Origin: Gp6-AA40 sp963741135
GTDB lineage: Bacteria; Acidobacteriota; Vicinamibacteria; Vicinamibacterales; UBA2999
Assembly: GCA_963741135.1 (NCBI GenBank)
Contig: CAVUHC010000007.1
Location: 620,001 to 684,000, forward strand
Direction: 5' to 3'
DNA length: 64,000 nucleotides
The stretch's first letter is position 1, and each line of letters starts with the position of its first letter. Below, one piece after another: positions 7,671-15,634 of the stretch. Both the position numbers and the translations under genes were made by a program. A model generated the notes under the pieces. That model saw nothing but the letters and a program-made list of their open reading frames with translations, was not told where the DNA came from and searched no databases.

Positions 7671-8979
7671 ATGACTGGCGACGAAATCATTGCTCTGTCG
7701 AAGAAACACACCATCTCGGAGTGGGCCGTTCAGGGTGCGGTCGATCCGATTCCCGTGGATCGCGCCGAGGGGATTTACTTCTGGACACCGGAAGGAAAGC
7801 GCTACATCGACTTCAACAGCCAGTTGATGTGCGTGAATATCGGGCACAGCGATCCGCGCGTGGTCAAGGCGATCCAGGAACAGGCGGCGCGGCTCTGTTA
7901 CGTGACGCCGGGTGGTATGACGACGGAGCCGCGCGCGCGTCTTGGTGCCAAGCTCGCGACGATCACGCCCGGCGATATCGACGTCTTCTTCTTCACCAAC
8001 GGCGGCGCCGAGGCCAACGAGAATGCCTTCAAGATCGCGCGCGCCGTCACCGGCCGCCAGAAGATCCTCGCGCGCTATCGCTCGTATCACGGGGCCACGG
8101 CCGCGGCGATGGCGGCGACCGGCGAGCCGCGCAGCTGGAGTCAGCCGCCGATGCCGGGTATCGTGCACGTGGTCGACTGGTATCACGGCGTCGACCGCGT
8201 CCTGGACACCACCGAACAGTCGTTGCGGCACCTCGAGGAGGTGATCCAGCTCGAAGGACCAGCGACGATTGCGGCGATTCATCGTCGAGCCGGTCACCGG
8301 TACAAACGGCATCCTGATCCCACCGGACGGCTACATGCAGGGCGTGCGGTCTCTCTGCGACAGGCATGGCATCCTGCTTATTGCCGACGAAGTCATGTCC
8401 GGTTTCGGGCGCACGGGCGAATGGTTCGCAATCGATCACTGGAAGGTCGTGCCCGACATCATCACGATGGCAAAGGGGATCACGAGCGCCTACGTGCAGC
8501 TTGGCGCCGTCGGGCTCAGGCGGAAGATTGCCGCTCACTTCAACGACAAGCCGTTTCCTGGAGGCCTGACGTACAGCAGCCACGCGCTCGCCTGCGCGGC
8601 GGCGCTGGCGACGATTGCGGTCTATGAGGAGGACGGTCTGATCGAACGCGCGAAACGGACGGGCACGCTGATGGCGGAGCTGCTGGCCGATCTCGAGAAG
8701 CGCCATCCATCGGTGGGAGCGGTCCGTTCGATCGGGCTGTTCGGCGTCATCGAACTGATTCGAAACCGGAAGACGCGCGCGCCGATGGCGCCGTTCAATG
8801 GCACCTCTCCAGAAATGGGCGCCCTCGGCAAGTTCTTCCGCCAGGAAGGGCTCTTTACGTTCGTGCGGTGGAACTATTTCTTCACGAACCCGCCGCTGAC
8901 GATTACAGAGGCGGAGATGCGCGAGGCCTTCGGGATCATCGATCGCGGGCTCGCGATCACGGACAAAGCAGTTGAGTAG
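7671..8979 (+). CDS. Class III PLP aminotransferase (beta-alanine/omega-amino acid type), one frameshift
   Basis: The N-terminal part (7671-8280) contains FFTNGGAEANENAFKIAR and YRSYHGATAAAMAATG, the PLP-phosphate and substrate regions of class III enzymes. The C-terminal part, read from 8282, continues with IVEPVTGTNGILIPP, LIADEVMSGFGRTG (PLP-binding Asp) and the Schiff-base Lys in MAKGITSAY. An extra C at 8281 separates them; without it the join reads AAIIVEPVTG. About 435 residues is normal for the family. Its place after the dihydropyrimidinase suggests transamination of beta-alanine or 3-aminoisobutyrate, completing the pathway. The frameshift is probably a sequence error. Confidence 0.9.
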
Positions 8980-8983
8980 AAGC

Positions 8984-9017
8984 CAAAAGGGCGACGGCTT
9001 TCGCCGTCGCCCTTTTG
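8984..9017. terminator. Bidirectional rho-independent terminator
   Basis: A perfect 15-bp inverted repeat (CAAAAGGGCGACGGC and its complement) with a TTTC loop, flanked by A4 on one side and T4 on the other. It sits between the convergent aminotransferase and cytochrome genes and would stop transcription from both directions. Confidence 0.9.
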
Positions 9018-9039
9018 AACGCGCGCAGTTCCCCTGAAT

Positions 9040-10203
9040 CTATCTTGCTGCGGTCTGATTTCCCGGCCGGGCAAATCTGCTGTCTTCCACCGGACTCACC
9101 TGGACGGTGTCGATCGTATATACGAGCTTGTTCTGTCGCGGCCCGTTGATCGTCCACGTCATCGGCATGCGGACGCCGTTCGTGATGTAGTAATTGTCGT
9201 AATCGATGCGGAACACGTGGCAGCAGAAGTATGACTTCTGCTCGTACTGCACGCTGAGCAGATAGGACGTGTCGCGATCGAAAAAGAGCTTCACCTGGGG
9301 CAGTTGCGGATTGGTTCCACTGACCACCCACACGGTGTGTTCGCCAATTTTTTCCTGCCCCAGAACTTTCAACCCCGTGAGGAGGGTTTTGAATCCGCTC
9401 GGGGCGATGACGGCATTCTCCAGCCTGGCCACGGCGAGTTCGTCGGATCGCATGTCGCGCGCCGGAGCCGCTCCCGCTCGAATCCAGCCGGCCGCGCCGT
9501 TGTTGGTGTTCACGGCATCCCCGTTGATGTTGTGCTGGATCACCATCCGCTTGTCCTGTCCCTTGGCGACGATGTCGATCGGCGTCACGGTCGTTGGCGC
9601 GCGCTCGGGATGAACCTGATCGATGTGGGCGTAGTTGGTCAAGGTGCCTTTCAGATTGCGCCCAGCCAGCTTCGCGAGGTTGTCGGCACCGCCGAGCACG
9701 TTCGTGTAGTTGTTGAGAAGCTGATCGACGGTGGGCGGCATCGCGGATGTCGAGATCGATTCTGGCTCCTCGCCGTTGAACGGCAACACGACGGTAGGAT
9801 TGGTCGTCCCGCGGTGGCACGTGTAGCAGTTCACCACGGCCCGACCGTTGAACGTCGTCTTGTTGATCTCATCGACCATTCGGAGCATCTGTCGCGCGAT
9901 GTTCTTCTTGGGATTCGTATCCAGATCCCGCTTCGCTCCGTCAGGGTCGTGGCAGTACGCGCAATGCACGCCAAGCGCGATCTCCATCATCTGCATGGAG
10001 GGCTGCATGAGGTCCGCCGGGAGCCCTTTCAACACCTGGATGTTCTTGAAAAACACCTCGGACTTGTCCGCGGCCGTGGGCACCGGTGCGGGCGCTGCCG
10101 CCGCAGGCGCCGCTTGCGCCGCAGCCGGCTGGACGCCAACCGCTAACACCGTCAGGGCCAGAACCAGCACGCCAAACAGCATTAGGGTGAATTTGCCCTT
10201 CAT
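9040..10203 (-). CDS. Dihaem c-type cytochrome, photosynthetic-reaction-centre cytochrome-like
   Basis: A signal peptide (MKGKFTLMLFGVLVLALTVL, cleaved near AQA) and an Ala/Pro-rich linker precede two haem c sites, CAYCH and CYTCH, separated by a helical segment containing ARQMLRMVDEIN. This arrangement (MQMMEIALGVHCAYCH) is that of the CytoC_RC family, common in non-phototrophic acidobacteria. The C-terminal ~220 residues form a beta-rich domain (VWVVSGTNPQLPQVKLFFD; MPMTWTINGP) resembling lipoprotein-carrier folds. Function is probably periplasmic electron transfer. The start ATG at 10203 has GGATGAGG upstream; an alternative ATG lies two codons earlier. Confidence 0.82.
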   Translation of the reverse strand: MKGKFTLMLFGVLVLALTVLAVGVQPAAAQAAPAAAAPAPVPTAADKSEVFFKNIQVLKGLPADLMQPSMQMMEIALGVHCAYCHDPDGAKRDLDTNPKKNIARQMLRMVDEINKTTFNGRAVVNCYTCHRGTTNPTVVLPFNGEEPESISTSAMPPTVDQLLNNYTNVLGGADNLAKLAGRNLKGTLTNYAHIDQVHPERAPTTVTPIDIVAKGQDKRMVIQHNINGDAVNTNNGAAGWIRAGAAPARDMRSDELAVARLENAVIAPSGFKTLLTGLKVLGQEKIGEHTVWVVSGTNPQLPQVKLFFDRDTSYLLSVQYEQKSYFCCHVFRIDYDNYYITNGVRMPMTWTINGPRQNKLVYTIDTVQVSPVEDSRFARPGNQTAAR

Positions 10204-10357
10204 ATCCCTCATCCTTTCATCGTGGTCGTCAGGAGTGCGTTGGTTATACACCCAGCCCGGGGGAAAACGGCGGTAAAATCCGTTGCCGCCGACTTTGCGC
10301 GGGGGTGTAGCCTGCTGCTGGTCTCAGGCGTCGTCCATTCACCGGAGGAACGTCATC

Positions 10358-12436
10358 ATGCTGACAATTCGGCACCTCGGCATCCCTGTTCTGGGCGTGG
10401 TCGGGATCTTGATGTTGGCGTCCGACGTCGATGCGCGCATCACCAAAATCCAGATCACCACGAAGGAATCGCCGACCTTCGGCGGCTATTCGTGGCCCGG
10501 GGTCGGGCAATACGAAAAGATCGTCGGCAAGGCCTTCGGCGAGGTCGATCCGACCGACCCGAAGAACTCGGTCATCGTCGACATCCTGCTCGCGCCGCGG
10601 AATGCCAGCGGTCGCGTCGAGTACTCGTTCGACTTCTACATCCTGAAACCGATCGATCTCACCGAGAGGCGCGCACAAGGTCGTGTACGAGCCGCCGAAC
10701 CGCGGCCGCAAGACCTGGACGACGTTGGGACGAGTTTCTTCCGGCGGCGACGATCCGGGTTCGATTACCAACCCGACGGAACTGGCGAACTCGTTCCTGA
10801 TGCCGCGCGGCTACACGATGGTCTGGAGCGGGTGGGACTTTTCGGCAGGAACCGACAATTCGGATTACGTCACGACGATGACGTTTCCCGATTGCGAAGA
10901 ATCGGGACGGCTCCTCGATCACCGGGCCGGCGTACGAATACATCGTCAGCCCAGGCCGCGTCATACGCGCTCAACTATCCGGCGGCAACGCTGGATCAGA
11001 CCAAGGCAACGCTGACGCACCGGGTGAGGCTGAACGACACGCCGCAGGTCATTCCCGCCTCGGGATGGACGTACAACGCCGGCGGCACGGCGATCAGCCT
11101 GTTGCCGGCCGGCACGCGGTTCGTCGCCAACGACATCTACGAGTTTTCGTACACCGCCAAGGATCCGACCGTGAACGGCCTGGGCTTCGCGGCCGTCCGC
11201 GACTGGAACGCGTTCCTCAAGTACGAGACGAAGGACGCTGCCGGCACGGCGAATCCGCTGGCAGGCGACGTCACGCGGATCTACACCGAAGTGAGGTCCC
11301 AGCCGGGTCGCATGCTCAACGACTTCCGGAGTCTTGGCTTCAACCAGGCTGAGAACGGCAGGAAGGTGTTCGACGGCATGATGCAATGGATCGCCGCCGG
11401 CGACGGCATCAACATGAACTACAGGTTCTCGCAGCCGGGCCGCACCGAGCGCAACCGCCAGGATCACCTGTACGTCGAAGGCGTGTTCCCGTTTGCCAAC
11501 GTGTCGACGACGGATCCGTTGACGGGTAAGACCGGCAGCCGCTACGACAAGTGCGCGGCCACCAACACCTGTCCGCTCGCGATGGAGATCTACTCGGCCA
11601 ACGAGTACTGGGTGAAGGCCGCGTCGCTGATGCATACCGATCCGACAGGGACGAAGGACCTGCCCGATTCTCCGTTCACGCGGAACTACTTCATTTCGAG
11701 CCATCAGCACGGAACAGGCAGCGCGACGGCGAAAGGCGCCTGTCAGCAGTTCCAGAACCCGCTCGATTCGGCGCCGGTGCAGCGCGCGCTGTTCATCGCG
11801 CTCGACGAATGGTCGACCAAGGGGACGCTCCCGCCGGCCAGCCAGGTGCCCAGGCTTTCGGACGGCACCCTCGTTCCGGCGAATGCGACGGGCTTCCCGA
11901 CGATTCCAGGCGTGATGAACAACGGTCTCAAAACGACACGCTATCTGTTCAACTACGGGCCGAACTTCTACGCGACCGGAATTCCGACGATCAATCCACC
12001 GGTGATTACCCCGCCCTACCAGGACAATCGAGCCAATGGCCCGATCTATCCGAGCTTCGTGCCGAAGACCGATAGCGACGGAAACGATATCGCCGGCCTC
12101 AGGCTGCCTGACGTCACCGTGCCGCTCGCGACCTACACCGGGTGGGCGCTGCGCGGCGGGGCACAGGCGGGCGACGGCTGCGAGGGGAGCGGACAGTACA
12201 TCCCGTTTGCGAAAACGAAGGCCGAGCGCACGGCGAGCGGCGACCCGAGGCTCTCGATCGAGGAACGGTACCCGCGCTTCTCCGCGTACCACGACGCGGT
12301 CAAGAAGGCGATCGACGACATGGTCGCGAGGCGCTTGATGCTGCGTGAGGATGCCCAACACAACCTGGACCGCCTGGTGCAGGCAGGTAAGGCGACGGGC
12401 GCGATCAAGGAGCTTCCGACGACGGCGTCCCAGTAG
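10358..12436 (+). CDS. Large secreted alpha/beta-hydrolase-domain protein, three frameshifts
   Basis: GGAGGAA precedes the ATG at 10358, followed by a signal peptide ending near SDVDA. The protein resembles the acidobacterial alpha/beta hydrolase domain family (I believe PF20091). Recognisable parts are the N-terminal GGYSWPGVGQYEKIVGKAFG, GYTMVWSGWDFSAG (another frame), FNQAENGRKVFDGMMQWIAA, FISSHQHGTG and the conserved end with EERYPRFSAYHDAVKKA. The frame changes three times by one extra base, near 10670, 10888 (CCC) and 10975. Each correction restores a continuous sequence of about 690 residues, so the gene is probably intact. Substrate unknown. Confidence 0.75.
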   Translation: MLTIRHLGIPVLGVVGILMLASDVDARITKIQITTKESPTFGGYSWPGVGQYEKIVGKAFGEVDPTDPKNSVIVDILLAPRNASGRVEYSFDFYILKPIDLTERRAQGRVRAAEPRPQDLDDVGTSFFRRRRSGFDYQPDGTGELVPDAARLHDGLERVGLFGRNRQFGLRHDDDVSRLRRIGTAPRSPGRRTNTSSAQAASYALNYPAATLDQTKATLTHRVRLNDTPQVIPASGWTYNAGGTAISLLPAGTRFVANDIYEFSYTAKDPTVNGLGFAAVRDWNAFLKYETKDAAGTANPLAGDVTRIYTEVRSQPGRMLNDFRSLGFNQAENGRKVFDGMMQWIAAGDGINMNYRFSQPGRTERNRQDHLYVEGVFPFANVSTTDPLTGKTGSRYDKCAATNTCPLAMEIYSANEYWVKAASLMHTDPTGTKDLPDSPFTRNYFISSHQHGTGSATAKGACQQFQNPLDSAPVQRALFIALDEWSTKGTLPPASQVPRLSDGTLVPANATGFPTIPGVMNNGLKTTRYLFNYGPNFYATGIPTINPPVITPPYQDNRANGPIYPSFVPKTDSDGNDIAGLRLPDVTVPLATYTGWALRGGAQAGDGCEGSGQYIPFAKTKAERTASGDPRLSIEERYPRFSAYHDAVKKAIDDMVARRLMLREDAQHNLDRLVQAGKATGAIKELPTTASQ

Positions 12437-12485
12437 ACGACGGCATTCCAGTAACGGGCCGCCTGAAGCCGGCCTCCACTGCGGC

Positions 12486-12527
12486 GCGGACCCTACGGGT
12501 CCGCGTGGCGAGCCTGAAAGGCTCGCC
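12486..12527. terminator. Two adjacent palindromes between convergent genes
   Basis: GCGGACCC-TAC-GGGTCCGC (12486-12504) is followed by GGCGAGCCT-GAA-AGGCTCGCC (12507-12527). Both have the shape of the dispersed GGTCC palindromes. Between the convergent hydrolase and PagL-like genes they could end transcription from both sides. Confidence 0.5.
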
Positions 12528-12548
12528 CCGCGGGTGTTAAGCGCCCGG

Positions 12549-13751
12549 CTAGAACGCGTATCCCAGGCTGAACGTCAGCGGAATCTTCACGCCCGCGTTC
12601 TGCGTGAAGATGTTGCCGTTCGAGTAGTGGTTGATCTTGACGCCGGCGTTGAGATTTCTGTTCTTTCCCGCGAAGACGCCAATCCCCATGAAATCCTGGA
12701 ACGTGAAGTGCCGGCCGGTGTTGAGATCGTCGAGCACGATTTTCGAAATGTATGTCGGGCCCGCCAGCGAGTAGGCGAAGTAGATATCCGCTGGCTTCAT
12801 GCGGATGAATGTGAAGCGGAACAGCGGGTACAGCGACAGCGTGTAGAACCGATCGTTGTTCTGCCTCGTCTTGTAGAATCCGGCGCTCGCGCCGACGTCG
12901 AGCGCAAAGACTTTCCGTGTGTGGAAAACATTCCGCTCGTAGTGTGGCGCCACGCCGAAGTCCACCCGTGCGTGGCCACCCCAGAAGATCGGTACCTTCC
13001 TCGACACGAAATCGTTCACCGAATAGCCGGACCCCGACGAATATTCCAGCTGAACGATCTGGCGTGGAAAAACAAAACCGCTTCGCCGGTTGGCCTCCAC
13101 TCGCTCCGTCGGAACCGGGCGCATCGTGTACCTGAACCCTCCCGAGGAAAACAGTGTGTGCGGATGGGCGACGCTCGCCTTGCCAGGTGAATACGTGAGA
13201 CCGGCGGTTAGATCCCACGTCCGGGTGAGACGATAGTCGAGCCCGGTGCCGACAAGCATCGACGCGTAGTGCGCATCGGTCACCACCGGGCTGTCGCCGA
13301 TATTGAAGCCGGTGCGGCTCGTGAAGCCGAGGCCTCCCTCGCCGTATACAGATATTCGACCGGCAACCGGTCTCCGCGCCTTGAGCGTGACGCCGCCGAA
13401 GTTCACCCGGACGTGATGACGGCCTGCATCCGCGCCGTTGACGCCCGTATACGTGACGTAGTTCACGGGCCGCATGTAGCTGGCCTGAACGGAAAGTGTG
13501 CTGTTGAATTCGTGGCCGAAGAGCATCACGCGCACCGCGGCGCGCGGGACGGCGATCGAGGCGGCGCGGAATCCGGGCTGAAGCTGGTCCTGCGAAAACG
13601 GCTGGTTGACGGCCCCGGCGTTGATCGTCACAAACGAGTTCTGGAGAAGCGCCGGGTACTGCGTCCGCGTGTCTTCGCGGGTTTGCCCGGACGCATGGGT
13701 GCTGCAGCAGGCCATCAGACATCCAGCGAGGACGAGCGATCGTCGACCCAT
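12549..13751 (-). CDS. PagL-like lipid A 3-O-deacylase/acyloxyacyl hydrolase
   Basis: A signal peptide (MGRRSLVLAGCLMACCSTHA) leads into a beta-barrel protein of 400 aa with alternating hydrophobic strands. The C-terminal ~140 residues resemble PagL outer-membrane deacylases: GIGVFAGKNRNLNAGVKIN is followed by HYSNGN, which matches the catalytic His-x-Ser motif, and the protein ends with aromatic F (LGYAF), usual for barrels. PagL removes the 3-linked acyl chain of lipid A. The ~250-residue N-terminal extension is larger than in classic PagL (~170 aa). It is the last gene of a tight minus-strand operon: its ATG directly abuts the stop of the methyltransferase gene. Confidence 0.78.
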   Translation of the reverse strand: MGRRSLVLAGCLMACCSTHASGQTREDTRTQYPALLQNSFVTINAGAVNQPFSQDQLQPGFRAASIAVPRAAVRVMLFGHEFNSTLSVQASYMRPVNYVTYTGVNGADAGRHHVRVNFGGVTLKARRPVAGRISVYGEGGLGFTSRTGFNIGDSPVVTDAHYASMLVGTGLDYRLTRTWDLTAGLTYSPGKASVAHPHTLFSSGGFRYTMRPVPTERVEANRRSGFVFPRQIVQLEYSSGSGYSVNDFVSRKVPIFWGGHARVDFGVAPHYERNVFHTRKVFALDVGASAGFYKTRQNNDRFYTLSLYPLFRFTFIRMKPADIYFAYSLAGPTYISKIVLDDLNTGRHFTFQDFMGIGVFAGKNRNLNAGVKINHYSNGNIFTQNAGVKIPLTFSLGYAF

Positions 13752-14681
13752 TTACGTGGTGGAACTCGCGGCATTGGGAGGCGCCCCGAAGGCCGTGCTC
13801 TGCAAGAACGTGGTCGTCCGGCCGTTCGATTCGATAGCGCCGCCCCATACCCACACGTCGCCGTCGAACGACTTCAACGCGAGATCGATTGCATCGGCCG
13901 CGTGGACCTCCACGGGGTGTTCGAGCGGCAGAAACAACTGATCCCAGTGCGTCCGTCCGGCCGTCTCGTTGCTCAAGGTCACGCCCGGAATCAACGTCGC
14001 GGTGAACCATCCAACAAACCCGTGGAGCTCGCCGCCGCGGGTCATCTCGAACCGCGTCGTCCCTGACACGATCGAGGAAGACGCCGCAGCCAGATCGACG
14101 TCGATGACCGTTGCCGGCGGTGCCAGGAATCCCGAGGGGTTTGCGTCGGCCAGGCACAGCCGGTTGGAGGCGAGCGTACGCATCGGGCTGAGGTCGAAGC
14201 CGTATCGCCGTTCGTCCCACCACGCGACCTGCCGCGCATACAGCGACGCCGTTTCGACTGGCGCGAGGCAAAGGGCGAGACGACGGGGAATGATTGCCGC
14301 GTCAGGCACGAGCAGGCGCGCGCGCGCGTCGATGACGGAGCTGAGAATGTGTTCGTCGAGTCCAAACGCGCCGAGTGTCTCCGTTACGAGAACGTGAGCG
14401 CGCTCGGGCAGCTCCACCTGGGTGGAGCGGGCATGAATGATCTCGACGCGATCCGACAGACCGACGTGCCGCGCAAGCATCGAGGGCACCCCTGCGTCGC
14501 CCTCCTCGATCGCGAAGACGCGCCGCGCGCCGGCTTCACATGCAAAAAACGAGAGGATCCCGGTTCCCGTGCCCAGATCGAGCACCACGCTGTCACGCGT
14601 GACCACCGAGCGGATAGCGGTGCGGTAGGCGTCGGTGCGAATGGTGTCGGCGAGAAGATCCCGGTGAAACTCCGGCAGCAT
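13752..14681 (-). CDS. Protein arginine methyltransferase-like SAM methyltransferase
   Basis: Residues 1-160 hold a Rossmann methyltransferase domain with VLDLGTGTGILSFFACEAGA (SAM motif I) and FAIEE. Features specific to the PRMT group are visible: an N-terminal FHRDLLADTIRTDAYRTAI block (compare FHxxMLxDxxRTxxYxxAI), a double-glutamate loop ETLGAFGLDE, and a THW loop, THWDQLFLPL, before the C-terminal beta-barrel. PRMTs methylate arginine side chains; bacterial members are less common and their targets are mostly unknown. The ATG overlaps the DUF4159 stop by one base and its own stop abuts the PagL-like start. Confidence 0.78.
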   Translation of the reverse strand: MLPEFHRDLLADTIRTDAYRTAIRSVVTRDSVVLDLGTGTGILSFFACEAGARRVFAIEEGDAGVPSMLARHVGLSDRVEIIHARSTQVELPERAHVLVTETLGAFGLDEHILSSVIDARARLLVPDAAIIPRRLALCLAPVETASLYARQVAWWDERRYGFDLSPMRTLASNRLCLADANPSGFLAPPATVIDVDLAAASSSIVSGTTRFEMTRGGELHGFVGWFTATLIPGVTLSNETAGRTHWDQLFLPLEHPVEVHAADAIDLALKSFDGDVWVWGGAIESNGRTTTFLQSTAFGAPPNAASSTT

Positions 14682-15523
14682 CAGTGGGTGAGTGCGTACA
14701 GGAAGGCGTTGATCCCCAGCGCGTATCCCTTCGGACCGAACGTCATGAAATACGTCGGGTCGTCACCTTCGCGCTCCCACGCGTCGGCGATGTCCGTGTT
14801 GTGCGTCATCAGCATCATGAGACGGCCGTTCCGATCGGCAATCCCGCGTACGTGCGGTACCGCGCTGTCTTCGCCCCGTTCGGATGTGCGTCCGCCCGAA
14901 CGCATGAAGAACCCGATGTTCGGGATCTGCGGAATCACCGGAACCTCGAACTGCGTGCGGAACAGTGGATGCTCGATCGGCAGGTCGACGATCGGATACT
15001 CGCTGGCGGGCAGCACCTTGCGCAGCTGGCTCACCCAGTGATCCCACTGGTAGGAGCCCCAGAAATCATCGACCCACATGAAGCCGCCCTTGAGCAGGTA
15101 CTCGCGCAGGTTCTCGGCTTCCATGTCGCTGATCAACGCAGAGCCGGGGGCGGACATCACGGCAACCGGGCAGCGGAACAGCTCGTCGCCACCGAGGTTG
15201 ACCAGCAGGTTCCTCGGTTGACGCGCCTGATCGAAGCTGACGTTGGTCTTGGTGAGCTCCGACAGCCGGATCATGATGTTCGTGTCAGCGCGAGGATAGT
15301 CGGTCCTCCAGCTGCCGCCGTCTCCCTCGAATGCCTGCCGGTAGACCACGCGGCAATAGTGGAAGCGGCCGTCGAAGTCCTCGGGCGTGGCGATCCGTGC
15401 GCCGCGGCCGAAGAAGCCGCCCCGCCCGAACTGCGCCTGAGCCACGCTGACGGACGCCGCGCAGATCGCGGCCGCGCCGACCAGAGTCAGCAGGCGCTTC
15501 GACAGGACGTGCCGCGAAGTCAT
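14681..15523 (-). CDS. Secreted DUF4159 protein, paralogue 1
   Basis: A signal peptide (MTSRHVLSKRLLTLVGAA, cleaved after AQA) is followed by a short FGRGGFFGRG stretch and the DUF4159 domain. Key segments are DFDGRFHYCRVVYR, PRADTNIMIRLSELTKT, EYLLKGGFMWVDDFWGS, HPLFRTQF, the MLMTHNTDIADAWERE core and the end GINAFLYALTH. DUF4159 has no established biochemical role; the fold is thought to be related to glutamine-amidotransferase-like domains. It is the first gene of the DUF4159 -> PRMT-like -> PagL-like operon and is divergent from ggt. Paralogues lie at 30319 and 42096. The open frame continues far upstream but the ATG at 15523 fits the signal peptide. Confidence 0.85.
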   Translation of the reverse strand: MTSRHVLSKRLLTLVGAAAICAASVSVAQAQFGRGGFFGRGARIATPEDFDGRFHYCRVVYRQAFEGDGGSWRTDYPRADTNIMIRLSELTKTNVSFDQARQPRNLLVNLGGDELFRCPVAVMSAPGSALISDMEAENLREYLLKGGFMWVDDFWGSYQWDHWVSQLRKVLPASEYPIVDLPIEHPLFRTQFEVPVIPQIPNIGFFMRSGGRTSERGEDSAVPHVRGIADRNGRLMMLMTHNTDIADAWEREGDDPTYFMTFGPKGYALGINAFLYALTH

Positions 15524-15591
15524 CGGAACAGAGTGTAGCGCGAGCAGTGCGGAAGGGCTCAACTGGGCGATAATCAAACGGCCTTTCGCAC

Positions 15592-15615
15592 GGGCGGACC
15601 TCGAAGGTCCGCCCC
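15592..15615. repeat. GGCGGACC...GGTCCGCC palindrome
   Basis: GGGCGGACC-TCGA-AGGTCCGCCC lies between the divergent DUF4159 and ggt genes, about 20 bases before the ggt ribosome site (AGGAG). Confidence 0.8.
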
Positions 15616-15634
15616 GCATGTCCAGGAGTTTTCC

